17,440 nt of DNA from Kiloniellaceae bacterium (GTDB lineage Bacteria; Pseudomonadota; Alphaproteobacteria; Kiloniellales; Kiloniellaceae): positions 1 through 17,440 of the forward strand of contig JAJFGK010000148.1 of assembly GCA_021776195.1 (NCBI GenBank), in the 5' to 3' direction. Position 1 is the first letter of the stretch; each line of letters begins with the position of its first letter. Below the pieces are notes generated by a model. That model was not told where the DNA came from and ran no database searches. It saw nothing but the letters and a program-made list of their open reading frames with translations. This document shows, piece by piece, positions 1 to 7,054 of this stretch. The position numbers and the translations under genes were made by a program.

Positions 1-159
1 GTCGAGACCGCGACGGTCTTGGAAATCTCCCCCGATCCCATGGGCGTGCCCCACGTTACTTACGACCTGATGGTCGAACGACGCGCGAGTGCCGAGATCC
101 ACGATAGACGGACCTTGGGCCTGGCAACCTTCAGAGAGCGATTCGAGCAGCTCACCTAG
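1..159 (+). CDS. 3' end of an unrecognised gene (partial)
   Basis: Frame 1 is open from the left edge and ends at a TAG at 157-159, giving the last 52 residues of a protein whose start lies outside the window. The visible peptide begins VETATVLEISPDPMGV and ends RFEQLT. It is charged and shows no membrane segment or motif that I recognise. The codon choice looks like that of the neighbouring genes, which supports real coding sequence. No function is proposed. About 244 bp separate it from the next gene, so the two are probably not tightly coupled. Confidence 0.5.
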   Translation, partial: VETATVLEISPDPMGVPHVTYDLMVERRASAEIHDRRTLGLATFRERFEQLT

Positions 160-403
160 ATCGTTGATCTAGATAGACCCGGCTCGCCGGGAGCGGGCTC
201 GAAATCGCGCCATCGCCGCATCCGGCCCGCCGATTGGCCGGCCCAGCGATGGTGTCTTGCGGTAGACGCCATCCGGTCGGTGGATCGGGGCGCAAAACTT
301 CTCCCTCGCGAACTTTCCCATTGCTAGACCCTGGACCGTTGCCCCTTGCCCCTTGACCTCGACGGCGCTCTATTGCCAATCGAAGGCAGAGAGGCGGCAC
401 GGC
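160..403. other. intergenic region with a small inverted repeat
   Basis: No convincing gene lies here. A 6-bp inverted repeat (CCGGCC at 222-227, GGCCGG at 236-241, 8-nt loop) and a shorter GC-rich one near 178-191 could fold after the upstream stop codon. Neither is followed by a T run, so they are not convincing intrinsic terminators. I could not assign a promoter for the downstream gene, although it must lie here if that gene is transcribed independently. Confidence 0.3.
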
Positions 404-2875
404 ATGAGCGACGAGGCATTGAAGGCAAACGGATCGGACGGCGGGACGCCGGTCCCGTTGGGCTTGACACCGGGGCGCCGGATGGCCTGCCTGGCGGCGC
501 TCGAGCGCAAGGCGCTCTGGCTTTCGACTTGGATGATCCACAACGCCAATCACCTGCGTCCCAGCCGGGACGGCCTGAAGGTCGGCGGCCATCAAGCCTC
601 CAGCGCCTCCGCCGTCACCCTGATGACCGCGCTCTATTTCGAAATTCTACGGCCTCAGGACCGCGTCGCCGTCAAGCCGCACGCGAGCCCGGTGTTCCAT
701 GCGATCCAATACCTTTTAGGCCTGCAGAACCGCGAAAATCTGGAGAACTTCAGAGCCTTCGGCGGGGCCCAGGCCTATCCGTCCCGAAGCAAGGACGTCG
801 ACGACGTCGACTTCTCGACCGGCTCGGTGGGCTTGGGCGTCGCCATGACCGCCTTCAGCGCTCTGGTCCAGGACTATATTGCCTTGAAGGGGCTGCTGCC
901 CGAGGCACTGGCCGTCGACCGGCCGGGGCGGATGATCGCGCTCGTTGGCGATGCCGAACTCGACGAGGGCAACATCCACGAAGCCATGCTGGAGGGCTGG
1001 AAGCACGATATTCGCAATGTTTGGTGGATTATCGATTACAACCGGCAAAGCCTCGATTCGGTCATTTCCGATCGCATGTTTCACCGAATCGGTCAGCATT
1101 TCGAAAACCTTGGTTGGCGCGTCGTCACCCTGAAATACGGCAAGTTGCTGGAGGACGCCTTCGCCCGCCCGGGCGGCGCCGCGCTGCGCGGCTGGATCGA
1201 CGATTGCCCCAATTCGCTCTATTCGGCGCTGGTGTTCAAAGGAGGGGCGGCCTGGCGGGCGCAGCTGCGCGCCGATCTGGCCGAGGAACCCGGTGTGGCG
1301 GACCTGCTCGCCGACCATGATGACGCGTCCCTGGCCACGCTGATGACGAACCTGGCCGGCCATGACATGGCCGCCGTGCTGGAGGCCTTCAGGGCCGTCG
1401 AGGACGACCGCCCGACCTGTTTCATCGCCTATACGATCAAGGGATTCGGGCTGCCCTTCGCCGGTCACAAAGACAATCATGCCGGCCTGATGAACAGCGA
1501 CCAGATGGCGGTTTTTCAGGCCGCGAACGCCATCCGGGAAGGCGCCGAATGGGATGTCTTCGAGGGTCTCCAGCCGCCGCCCGAAGAGCTGAAAGCCTAT
1601 CTCGGGTCGGTGCCCTTTGCGGCCCGCGGACGCCGGCGCTATGCCGCCGACAGGCTGCCGGTCCCGGAGATTCCGGCGCCCCGGCATGAGCGCTTGTCGA
1701 CCCAGGACGCCTTTGGCCGGATCCTCTCCGAATTGGCCGCTGGCGAGCATGGGCTCGCCGACCGCCTGGTCACGACCTCGCCGGACGTGACGGTCTCGAC
1801 CAATCTGGGCGGATGGGTCAATCGGCGGGGCATATTCGACCGGCACCCGCGCGAGGACGTCTTCAAGGCGCAGAAGGTGGTCTCGGCCCAGCGCTGGGGG
1901 ATGCGGCCCGAGGGCCAGCACATCGAACTGGGGATCGCCGAGAACAACCTCTTTATTCTCCTTGCAGCGCTCGGTCTGTCCCATAGCCTCTTCGGCTGCC
2001 GCCTGTTGCCGATCGGCACGCTCTACGACCCCTTCATCCAGCGCGGCCTCGATGCCTTGAACTACGCCTGCTATCAGGGCGCGCGGTTTATCCTGGTGGC
2101 AACGCCCTCGGGTATCAGCCTGGCGCCCGAGGGCGGCGCCCACCAGTCCGTCGCCACGCCGCTGATCGGCATGGCCCAGGACGGCATCGCCGCCTTCGAG
2201 CCGGCCTTTGCCGACGAACTGGCGGCAATCATGGCCTGGGCCTTCGATTATCTCCAGCGCGACGGCGGCAGCCTTGACGCCAGGGCGGCTGAAAAGATGC
2301 CGCAAGCCGAAAACTCCTGGCTTCGCGACCAGGCCGGAGGGTCGGTCTATCTGCGCCTTTCGACCCGCGCCCTGGCCCAGCCCGAGCGCACAATGGATGG
2401 TGAACTGCGCGAGGCGACGATCCTGGGCGGGTACTGGCTGCGGCCGCCGGCGGCGGGCGCCAGCCTGGCCCTCGTCTATAGCGGCGCGGTCCTGTCCGAG
2501 GCCCTGGCAGCCCATGAGGCGCTGCTCGAGGACCTGCCCGGCACGGGTCTGTTGGCGGTCACCTCGGCCGACCGCTTGAATGCCGGATGGCACGCCGCCC
2601 AGAGGGCCCGGGCGGCCGGACAAAGGTCGGCCAGCAGCCATGTCGAGCGGCTCTTGGCGCCACTGGCGCCCGAGGCCGGTCTGGTCACGGTGCTGGACGG
2701 TCACCCCGGGACTCTCGAGTGGCTGGGCGCCGTGCGTGGGCATTGCGTGCAGGCCCTCGGCGTCGAGCATTTCGGCCAGTCCGGCGATATCCCCGCTCTC
2801 TATCGGCACTACCATATCGACCGGGACGCCATCCTCGATGCGGCGGCGCTTGCCTGTCTCGGAGGGGCCGCTTGA
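404..2875 (+). CDS. homodimeric pyruvate dehydrogenase E1-like / transketolase family enzyme (ThDP)
   Basis: An 823-residue thiamin-diphosphate enzyme laid out like AceE. The N-terminal pyrophosphate-binding domain has HASP (93-96), SVGLG (141-145) and the cofactor motif GDAELDEGN (182-190) followed by DYNRQ (211-215), the counterpart of GDGEMDE...NCNLQ in E. coli AceE. The pyrimidine-binding domain has GIAEN, with E513 at the position of the catalytic cofactor-activating Glu. A C-terminal transketolase-like domain follows. The family decarboxylates a 2-oxo acid or transfers a two-carbon unit; substrate is not provable here. ATG 404 was chosen over TTG 353 because a purine-rich gagagg lies about 10 nt upstream. 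Only about 30 residues precede the conserved core, so the N-terminal segment that binds E2 in E. coli AceE is missing. No E2 or E3 gene is nearby. Homologues are often labelled simply transketolase. Confidence 0.85.
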   Translation: MSDEALKANGSDGGTPVPLGLTPGRRMACLAALERKALWLSTWMIHNANHLRPSRDGLKVGGHQASSASAVTLMTALYFEILRPQDRVAVKPHASPVFHAIQYLLGLQNRENLENFRAFGGAQAYPSRSKDVDDVDFSTGSVGLGVAMTAFSALVQDYIALKGLLPEALAVDRPGRMIALVGDAELDEGNIHEAMLEGWKHDIRNVWWIIDYNRQSLDSVISDRMFHRIGQHFENLGWRVVTLKYGKLLEDAFARPGGAALRGWIDDCPNSLYSALVFKGGAAWRAQLRADLAEEPGVADLLADHDDASLATLMTNLAGHDMAAVLEAFRAVEDDRPTCFIAYTIKGFGLPFAGHKDNHAGLMNSDQMAVFQAANAIREGAEWDVFEGLQPPPEELKAYLGSVPFAARGRRRYAADRLPVPEIPAPRHERLSTQDAFGRILSELAAGEHGLADRLVTTSPDVTVSTNLGGWVNRRGIFDRHPREDVFKAQKVVSAQRWGMRPEGQHIELGIAENNLFILLAALGLSHSLFGCRLLPIGTLYDPFIQRGLDALNYACYQGARFILVATPSGISLAPEGGAHQSVATPLIGMAQDGIAAFEPAFADELAAIMAWAFDYLQRDGGSLDARAAEKMPQAENSWLRDQAGGSVYLRLSTRALAQPERTMDGELREATILGGYWLRPPAAGASLALVYSGAVLSEALAAHEALLEDLPGTGLLAVTSADRLNAGWHAAQRARAAGQRSASSHVERLLAPLAPEAGLVTVLDGHPGTLEWLGAVRGHCVQALGVEHFGQSGDIPALYRHYHIDRDAILDAAALACLGGAA

Positions 2876-2893
2876 GCCCACGGTCGCTTGCGG

Positions 2894-2922
2894 TTGCACA
2901 GGCGCAGCGATTGCGATACACC
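2894..2922 (+). promoter_or_regulatory. candidate promoter of tRNA-Leu
   Basis: TTGCAC (2894-2899) and TACACC (2917-2922) are separated by 17 nt and lie about 20 bp upstream of the tRNA. The -35 is reasonable and the -10 is weak. The location suits a tRNA promoter but the match alone is not decisive. Confidence 0.25.
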
Positions 2923-2942
2923 GCAGCGCTTGCAACGAACGC

Positions 2943-3027
2943 GCGGGCGTGGCGAAACTGGTAGACGCGCAGGTTTTAGGTACCTGTGGAGCAATCCGTG
3001 GGGGTTCGAGTCCCTTCGCCCGCACCA
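2943..3027 (+). tRNA. tRNA-Leu (anticodon UAG)
   Basis: An 85-nt class II tRNA with encoded CCA. The acceptor stem GCGGGCG (2943-2949) pairs with CGCCCGC (3017-3023). The anticodon stem CAGGT/ACCTG encloses loop TTTAGGT, with anticodon TAG at 2977-2979, which reads CUA leucine codons. A long variable arm with a GGA/TCC stem is present, as expected for tRNA-Leu. The T loop is TTCGAGT (3005-3011). It lies 67 bp after the E1-like gene and 102 bp before tig. Confidence 0.97.
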
Positions 3028-3129
3028 TCAGCGTTCACAAGGATCTCAATGGAGGTCGCAGCCGCCAGCCGCACCACGGCAGATGCGCTGCGCCAATGTC
3101 TAGGCAAAAGGTAGGGGGCCGATCGGGCC

Positions 3130-4653
3130 ATGCAGGTAACAGAGACACAGACGGAAGGTCTGAAGCGGGCCTACAAGGTCGTCATTTCCGCCACCGAGCT
3201 GGACGACAAGATCGCACATCGGCTCGAAGAGCTGAGCGGCCAGATTCGCATACCTGGGTTCCGCCCGGGCAAGGCGCCGCTAAAGGTCCTGCGCCAGCGC
3301 TTCGGGCCCTCCGTGCGCGGCGAGGTCCTGGAGAAGGCGGTCACCGACTCTTCCAGCCAGGCGCTCAGCGAGCGCAACCTGCGGCCGGCCAGCCAGCCCA
3401 AGATCGAAATCGTCTCGGCGGACGACGGCAAGGATCTGGAGTACTCCATGGAGCTGGAGATCCTGCCGGAGATCGTGCCGATGGAGTTTTCCGCCCTGGA
3501 ACTCGAACGGGTTAAAATCACCGTCGGCGACCAGGAGGTCGAGGAGGCGCTGGAGCGAATCGCGGCCAGCAACAAAACGACCCGCGAACCGGCCAAGGCG
3601 AAGCAGGCTGAAACCGGCGACAGTATCGTGCTCGATTTCAAGGGCACGGTCGGCGGCGTGGCCCACCCGGGCATGGAGGCCACGGATCACCAACTGGAAC
3701 TGGGCTCCAGTTCCTTCATCGCCGGCTTCGAAGAGCAACTGGTTGGCGCCAAGGCCGGCGAGGCGCGCACCGTGTCGGTCACCTTCCCCGATGAGTACGT
3801 CAACGACGAACTCGCCGGCAAGGAAGCGGTCTTCGAATGTCAGATCAAACAGGTCCTGGAGACCGTCCCGGCCGAGGTGAACGACGAGCTTGCCGAGAAA
3901 CTGGGTGCGGAAAACCTGGCGGGTCTGACCCAGAAGGTGCGCGAGCAGCTTGAAAGCGAGTATGCCCGGCTATCGCGCGACAAGATGAAGCGCGGCATGC
4001 TGGACAAGTTGGCCGATGCGCACGATTTTCCGGCACCTCTCGGCATGGTCGATGCCGAATTCGACGTGATCTGGCAGCAGATTACCGCCGACAAGGAGCG
4101 CGGCGTCGTCGATCCCGACGATGCGGACAAGGATGAAGAGGCCCTGCGCGAAGAGTACCGCGGTATCGCCGAGCGCCGCGTGAGGCTGGGCCTGCTGCTA
4201 TCGGAAGTCGGCCGGATCAACGCGATCGACGTGACCCAGGAAGAAGTGAACGCCGCCATCATGCGCGAAGCCATGCAGTGGCCCGGGCAGGAACAGCAGG
4301 TGTTCAAGTTCTACCAGGAAAACGCCCAGGCGCTGGCGCAGCTTCGCGCCCCGCTGTTCGAGGAAAAGGTGGTCGACTATATCGCGGAGTTGGCCAAGGT
4401 TGACGAACGCACCTTGACCCTGGATGAGCTTAAAGCCGAAGACGGTATCACCGACGGTGACGAGACACCGGCCAAGGGCGCCAAGAAGACCAAGGCGAAG
4501 AAAGCATCCACCGCCAAGTCCAAGACCGCCAAAGGCAAGACCGAAACGGCCAAGCCCAAGTCGGATAAGACCAAGTCGGAAAAGACCAAGTCGGACAAGC
4601 CCAAGGCGGCGAAAGCCAAGAAAGCCAAGGCGGCCGACAAGGATGACGAATAA
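3130..4653 (+). CDS. tig: trigger factor, ribosome-associated chaperone and peptidyl-prolyl isomerase
   Basis: Trigger factor binds the ribosome near the exit tunnel and shields nascent chains. The N-terminal domain has the ribosome-docking signature GFRPGKAP at residues 43-50, the same position as in E. coli. The FKBP-type isomerase domain runs from about 158 to 245 (ETGDSIVLDFKG, then FIAGFEEQLVGAKAGE), followed by the helical substrate-cradling domain to about 440. ATG 3130 is preceded by a purine-rich aggtaggggg. At 507 residues the protein is longer than E. coli Tig (432) because of a Lys/Ala/Thr/Ser-rich tail of about 60 residues at the C end, part of it coded by a tandem repeat. It is followed by clpP after 130 bp, the standard order in alphaproteobacteria. 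Recognition is secure; the role of the tail is unknown. Confidence 0.97.
   Translation: MQVTETQTEGLKRAYKVVISATELDDKIAHRLEELSGQIRIPGFRPGKAPLKVLRQRFGPSVRGEVLEKAVTDSSSQALSERNLRPASQPKIEIVSADDGKDLEYSMELEILPEIVPMEFSALELERVKITVGDQEVEEALERIAASNKTTREPAKAKQAETGDSIVLDFKGTVGGVAHPGMEATDHQLELGSSSFIAGFEEQLVGAKAGEARTVSVTFPDEYVNDELAGKEAVFECQIKQVLETVPAEVNDELAEKLGAENLAGLTQKVREQLESEYARLSRDKMKRGMLDKLADAHDFPAPLGMVDAEFDVIWQQITADKERGVVDPDDADKDEEALREEYRGIAERRVRLGLLLSEVGRINAIDVTQEEVNAAIMREAMQWPGQEQQVFKFYQENAQALAQLRAPLFEEKVVDYIAELAKVDERTLTLDELKAEDGITDGDETPAKGAKKTKAKKASTAKSKTAKGKTETAKPKSDKTKSEKTKSDKPKAAKAKKAKAADKDDE
4558..4602 (+). repeat. 15-nt tandem repeat, three copies, inside tig
   Basis: Three consecutive 15-nt units begin AAGTCGGA and encode KSDKT, KSEKT and KSDKP in the lysine-rich tail of trigger factor. 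Units differ at one to three bases. The repeat keeps the reading frame, so copy number change would only lengthen or shorten the tail by five residues. Confidence 0.85.
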
Positions 4654-4783
4654 GCGTGAGATTGCGTCGGATCCCTGCAAGGCTATTGGGTCCGATTCGA
4701 TCGATGCAAACTAACGAAGTGTCAATCCCTGATGGACCAGGGTGCGGGTGCGACGCGGATGCAAGCTGGACAGAGGGTCGAAC

Positions 4784-5452
4784 ATGAGTGACGCCACGGA
4801 TATTTTCATGAACACGCTGGTCCCGATGGTGGTCGAGCAGACCAACCGGGGCGAACGTGCCTACGACATCTATTCGCGCCTTCTGAAGGAGCGGATCATC
4901 TTCTTGACCGGCCCGATTCACGACGGTGTGGCGAGCCTCATCTGCGCACAGTTGCTTTATCTGGAGTCGGAGAATCCCTCCAAGGACATCTCCTTTTACA
5001 TCAACTCGCCGGGCGGCCATGTCAGCGCAGGCCTGGCGATGTACGACACCATGCAATATGTCCGGCCGGATATCTCGACCGTCTGCATCGGCCAGGCCGC
5101 GTCGGCGGGCTCCCTGCTCTTGATGGCCGGAAAGGCCGGCAAGCGCTACTCGCTGCCCAACGCCAAGATCATGATTCACCAGCCTTCGGGCGGATTTCAG
5201 GGGCAGGCGACCGATATCGAGATCCATGCCCGCGAAATCATCAAGACGCGCCAGCGCTTGAACGAACTCTACGTACACCACACTTCTCAGAAGATGAAGA
5301 CGATCGAGGAGGGTATGGAACGCGACAACTTCATGTCGGCGGAGGAGGCGAAGACCTTTGGCCTGATCGACGAAGTGGTCGACAAACGGCCGCCGAGCGG
5401 GGACGATGACGACGCCGACAACGGCGGATCCTCGAGCGATTCGAAATCGTAA
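4784..5452 (+). CDS. clpP: ATP-dependent Clp protease, proteolytic subunit
   Basis: ClpP forms the barrel-shaped serine peptidase that degrades proteins unfolded by ClpX or ClpA. The 222-residue product has the catalytic triad in family positions: S107 in GQAASAGS, H132 in [10 protein letters not shown] and D181 in ERDNF. The oxyanion-hole segment SPGGHV lies at 75-80. ATG 4784 is preferred over an in-frame GTG at 4742 because agaggg lies just upstream and the resulting N terminus matches relatives in length. The last 20 residues form an acidic, Ser-rich tail ([15 protein letters not shown]) beyond the conserved fold. It sits between tig and clpX, with 215 bp before clpX, so clpX may also have its own promoter. 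Confidence 0.97.
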   Translation: MSDATDIFMNTLVPMVVEQTNRGERAYDIYSRLLKERIIFLTGPIHDGVASLICAQLLYLESENPSKDISFYINSPGGHVSAGLAMYDTMQYVRPDISTVCIGQAASAGSLLLMAGKAGKRYSLPNAKIMIHQPSGGFQGQATDIEIHAREIIKTRQRLNELYVHHTSQKMKTIEEGMERDNFMSAEEAKTFGLIDEVVDKRPPSGDDDDADNGGSSSDSKS

Positions 5453-5601
5453 AGAAACTATCGAGACCGGCGCCCCTTCGCGCATCGTTAAGAAATTGTT
5501 GAGGGCTCCGGAATAAGCTGATTGAAACGCGTTTCCTTAGCTCTGAAACGATAGCGCATGGTCCCTGTTCCAGGCTGAAATAGGAGCCGCTGTTTTTGTC
5601 A

Positions 5602-5631
5602 TTGTGCGCAAGGGATTCAAGCGTTTAACAT
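5602..5631 (+). promoter_or_regulatory. candidate promoter of clpX
   Basis: TTGTGC (5602-5607) and TAACAT (5626-5631), 18 nt apart, lie in the 215-bp clpP-clpX gap and would give a leader of about 30 nt. Each element matches the housekeeping consensus at about four of six positions. I could not fit a clean heat-shock sigma-32 promoter in this gap, although clp genes are often under that factor. Confidence 0.35.
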
Positions 5632-5667
5632 AAGAGAGCATCGAGAACAGAGACGAGGCTAACCGGC

Positions 5668-6933
5668 ATGTCGAAGTCCACCGGAAGCGACTCCAAGAAC
5701 ACGCTTTACTGTTCTTTCTGCGGCAAAAGCCAGCATGAGGTCAGGAAGCTGATTGCCGGGCCGACGGTTTTTATTTGCGACGAGTGTGTCGAACTCTGCA
5801 TGGATATTATCCGTGAGGAGCATAAATCGACACTCGTCAAGTCGCGCGACGGCGTGCCGACGCCGCAAGATATCTGCACGGTCCTGGACGACTATGTGAT
5901 CGGGCAGGGACATGCCAAGCGCGTGTTGTCGGTGGCCGTGCACAATCATTACAAGCGACTCGCTCACGACCAGAAGTCCGGCGACGTCGAACTGGCGAAA
6001 TCCAATATCCTGCTGGTCGGTCCCACGGGTTGCGGCAAGACATTGCTGGCCCAGACCCTGGCGCGGATCTTGGACGTGCCCTTCACCATGGCGGACGCCA
6101 CGACCCTGACCGAGGCCGGTTATGTCGGCGAGGATGTCGAAAACATCATCCTGAAGCTCCTGCAGTCGGCCGACTACAATGTCGAGCGCGCCCAGCGCGG
6201 CATCGTCTACATCGACGAGGTCGACAAGATCAGCCGCAAGGCGGACAACCCCTCGATCACCAGGGACGTCTCCGGCGAAGGTGTGCAGCAGGCGCTCTTG
6301 AAAATCATGGAAGGGACCGTCGCCTCGGTCCCGCCGCAGGGCGGCCGCAAACATCCGCAGCAGGAATTCCTCCAGGTCGACACGACCAACATCTTGTTTA
6401 TCTGCGGCGGCGCCTTCGCCGGTCTCGACAAGCTGATCTCCGGTCGCGGGCGCGGCTCGTCGATCGGCTTCGGGGCCGACGTGCGCGGTCCGGACGATCG
6501 CAACACCGGCGAGATCTTGAAGTCCGTCGAGCCGGAAGATCTGCTGAAGTTCGGGCTTATCCCCGAGTTTGTCGGTCGCTTGCCGGTGGTGGCGACACTC
6601 GAGGATCTGGACGAGGCGTCGCTGATCGAGATCCTCACCACGCCGAAGAACGCGCTGGTCAAGCAGTACCAGCGCCTGTTCGAGATGGAAGACGTGTCAT
6701 TGGAGTTCACCGTCGACGCTTTGAGCGCGATTGCCGGCAAGGCGATCACGCGCAAGACCGGTGCACGCGGCCTGCGTTCGATCATGGAATCGATTCTTTT
6801 GGATCCCATGTTCGACCTGCCGAGCCTCGAGGGCGTCGAGGAAATGGTCATCAACAGGGAAGTTGTGGAGGGGCGGGCGCAACCGCTTCACATCTATGCT
6901 GAGCGTCGCGAAGACGTCGGTACCAGTGCCTAG
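5668..6933 (+). CDS. clpX: ATP-dependent Clp protease, ATP-binding unfoldase ClpX
   Basis: ClpX is a hexameric AAA+ unfoldase that recognises tagged substrates and threads them into ClpP. The 421-residue protein starts with the C4 zinc-binding domain (C15, C18, C37, C40). The AAA+ part has Walker A GPTGCGKT (118-125), pore-1 loop GYVG (151-154), Walker B VYIDEVDK (180-187), the RKH loop (GRKHP, 226-230) and the ClpP-docking IGF tripeptide (266-268). A C-terminal sensor-2 segment with ARGLRS is present. Everything needed to work with the adjacent ClpP is intact and the length is normal for the family. The ATG at 5668 follows a purine-rich gagacgagg, and the N terminus aligns with relatives. 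Confidence 0.98.
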   Translation: MSKSTGSDSKNTLYCSFCGKSQHEVRKLIAGPTVFICDECVELCMDIIREEHKSTLVKSRDGVPTPQDICTVLDDYVIGQGHAKRVLSVAVHNHYKRLAHDQKSGDVELAKSNILLVGPTGCGKTLLAQTLARILDVPFTMADATTLTEAGYVGEDVENIILKLLQSADYNVERAQRGIVYIDEVDKISRKADNPSITRDVSGEGVQQALLKIMEGTVASVPPQGGRKHPQQEFLQVDTTNILFICGGAFAGLDKLISGRGRGSSIGFGADVRGPDDRNTGEILKSVEPEDLLKFGLIPEFVGRLPVVATLEDLDEASLIEILTTPKNALVKQYQRLFEMEDVSLEFTVDALSAIAGKAITRKTGARGLRSIMESILLDPMFDLPSLEGVEEMVINREVVEGRAQPLHIYAERREDVGTSA

Positions 6934-6937
6934 GACG

Positions 6938-6956
6938 GTCGTCAGGCCTTGACGAC
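6938..6956 (+). other. inverted repeat after clpX
   Basis: GTCGTCA (6938-6944) and TGACGAC (6950-6956) form a 7-bp perfect stem with a 5-nt loop, starting five bases after the clpX stop codon. Only a short T stretch (TGGTTTC) follows, so termination would be weak. It could instead protect the clpX mRNA 3' end. Confidence 0.4.
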
Positions 6957-6982
6957 TGGTTTCGCAGGACCAAATGAGGGAG

Positions 6983-7003
6983 GGGCAACCCGGTGGGTTG
7001 TCC
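6983..7003 (+). terminator. hairpin between clpX and lon, possible weak terminator
   Basis: GGGCAACCC and GGGTTGTCC pair over nine positions with one G-U pair and a GGT loop. The stem is stable, but what follows (TGTTCATTG) is not a proper U tract. It could reduce read-through into lon or shape mRNA stability. Confidence 0.4.
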
Positions 7004-7054
7004 TGTTCATTGCCGCGCGGACCCGCGCAGTGCATAGCTAAACGGCGAGGTTAG

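Noticed and set aside
716..3028. Long minus-strand open frame of 770 codons opposite the E1-like gene
   Set aside because: The plus strand encodes a clear ThDP enzyme with cofactor motifs. The antisense frame is rich in Arg, Gly, Pro and Gln, has no recognisable domain and runs through the tRNA-Leu gene. Long antisense frames are common in GC-rich coding DNA.
4742..4783. Upstream GTG start for clpP
   Set aside because: It would add 14 residues (mostly Arg, Gly and Lys) not typical of relatives, while ATG 4784 has a good ribosome site. A short propeptide cannot be wholly excluded.
4448..5485. Minus-strand open frame across the tig end and clpP
   Set aside because: It is antisense to two well-identified genes and its product is low-complexity where it faces the repetitive tig tail. 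No domain is visible.
5521..5560. Heat-shock sigma-32 promoter around TTGAAA in the clpP-clpX gap
   Set aside because: The TTGAAA at about 5523 has no acceptable -10 at the right distance; the nearest candidate, GATAGC, is 22 nt away.
7010..7038. TTGCCG-N17-CATAGC as a lon promoter
   Set aside because: Transcription would start about 10 nt before the lon ATG, inside or after the ribosome site, and the -10 match is poor.
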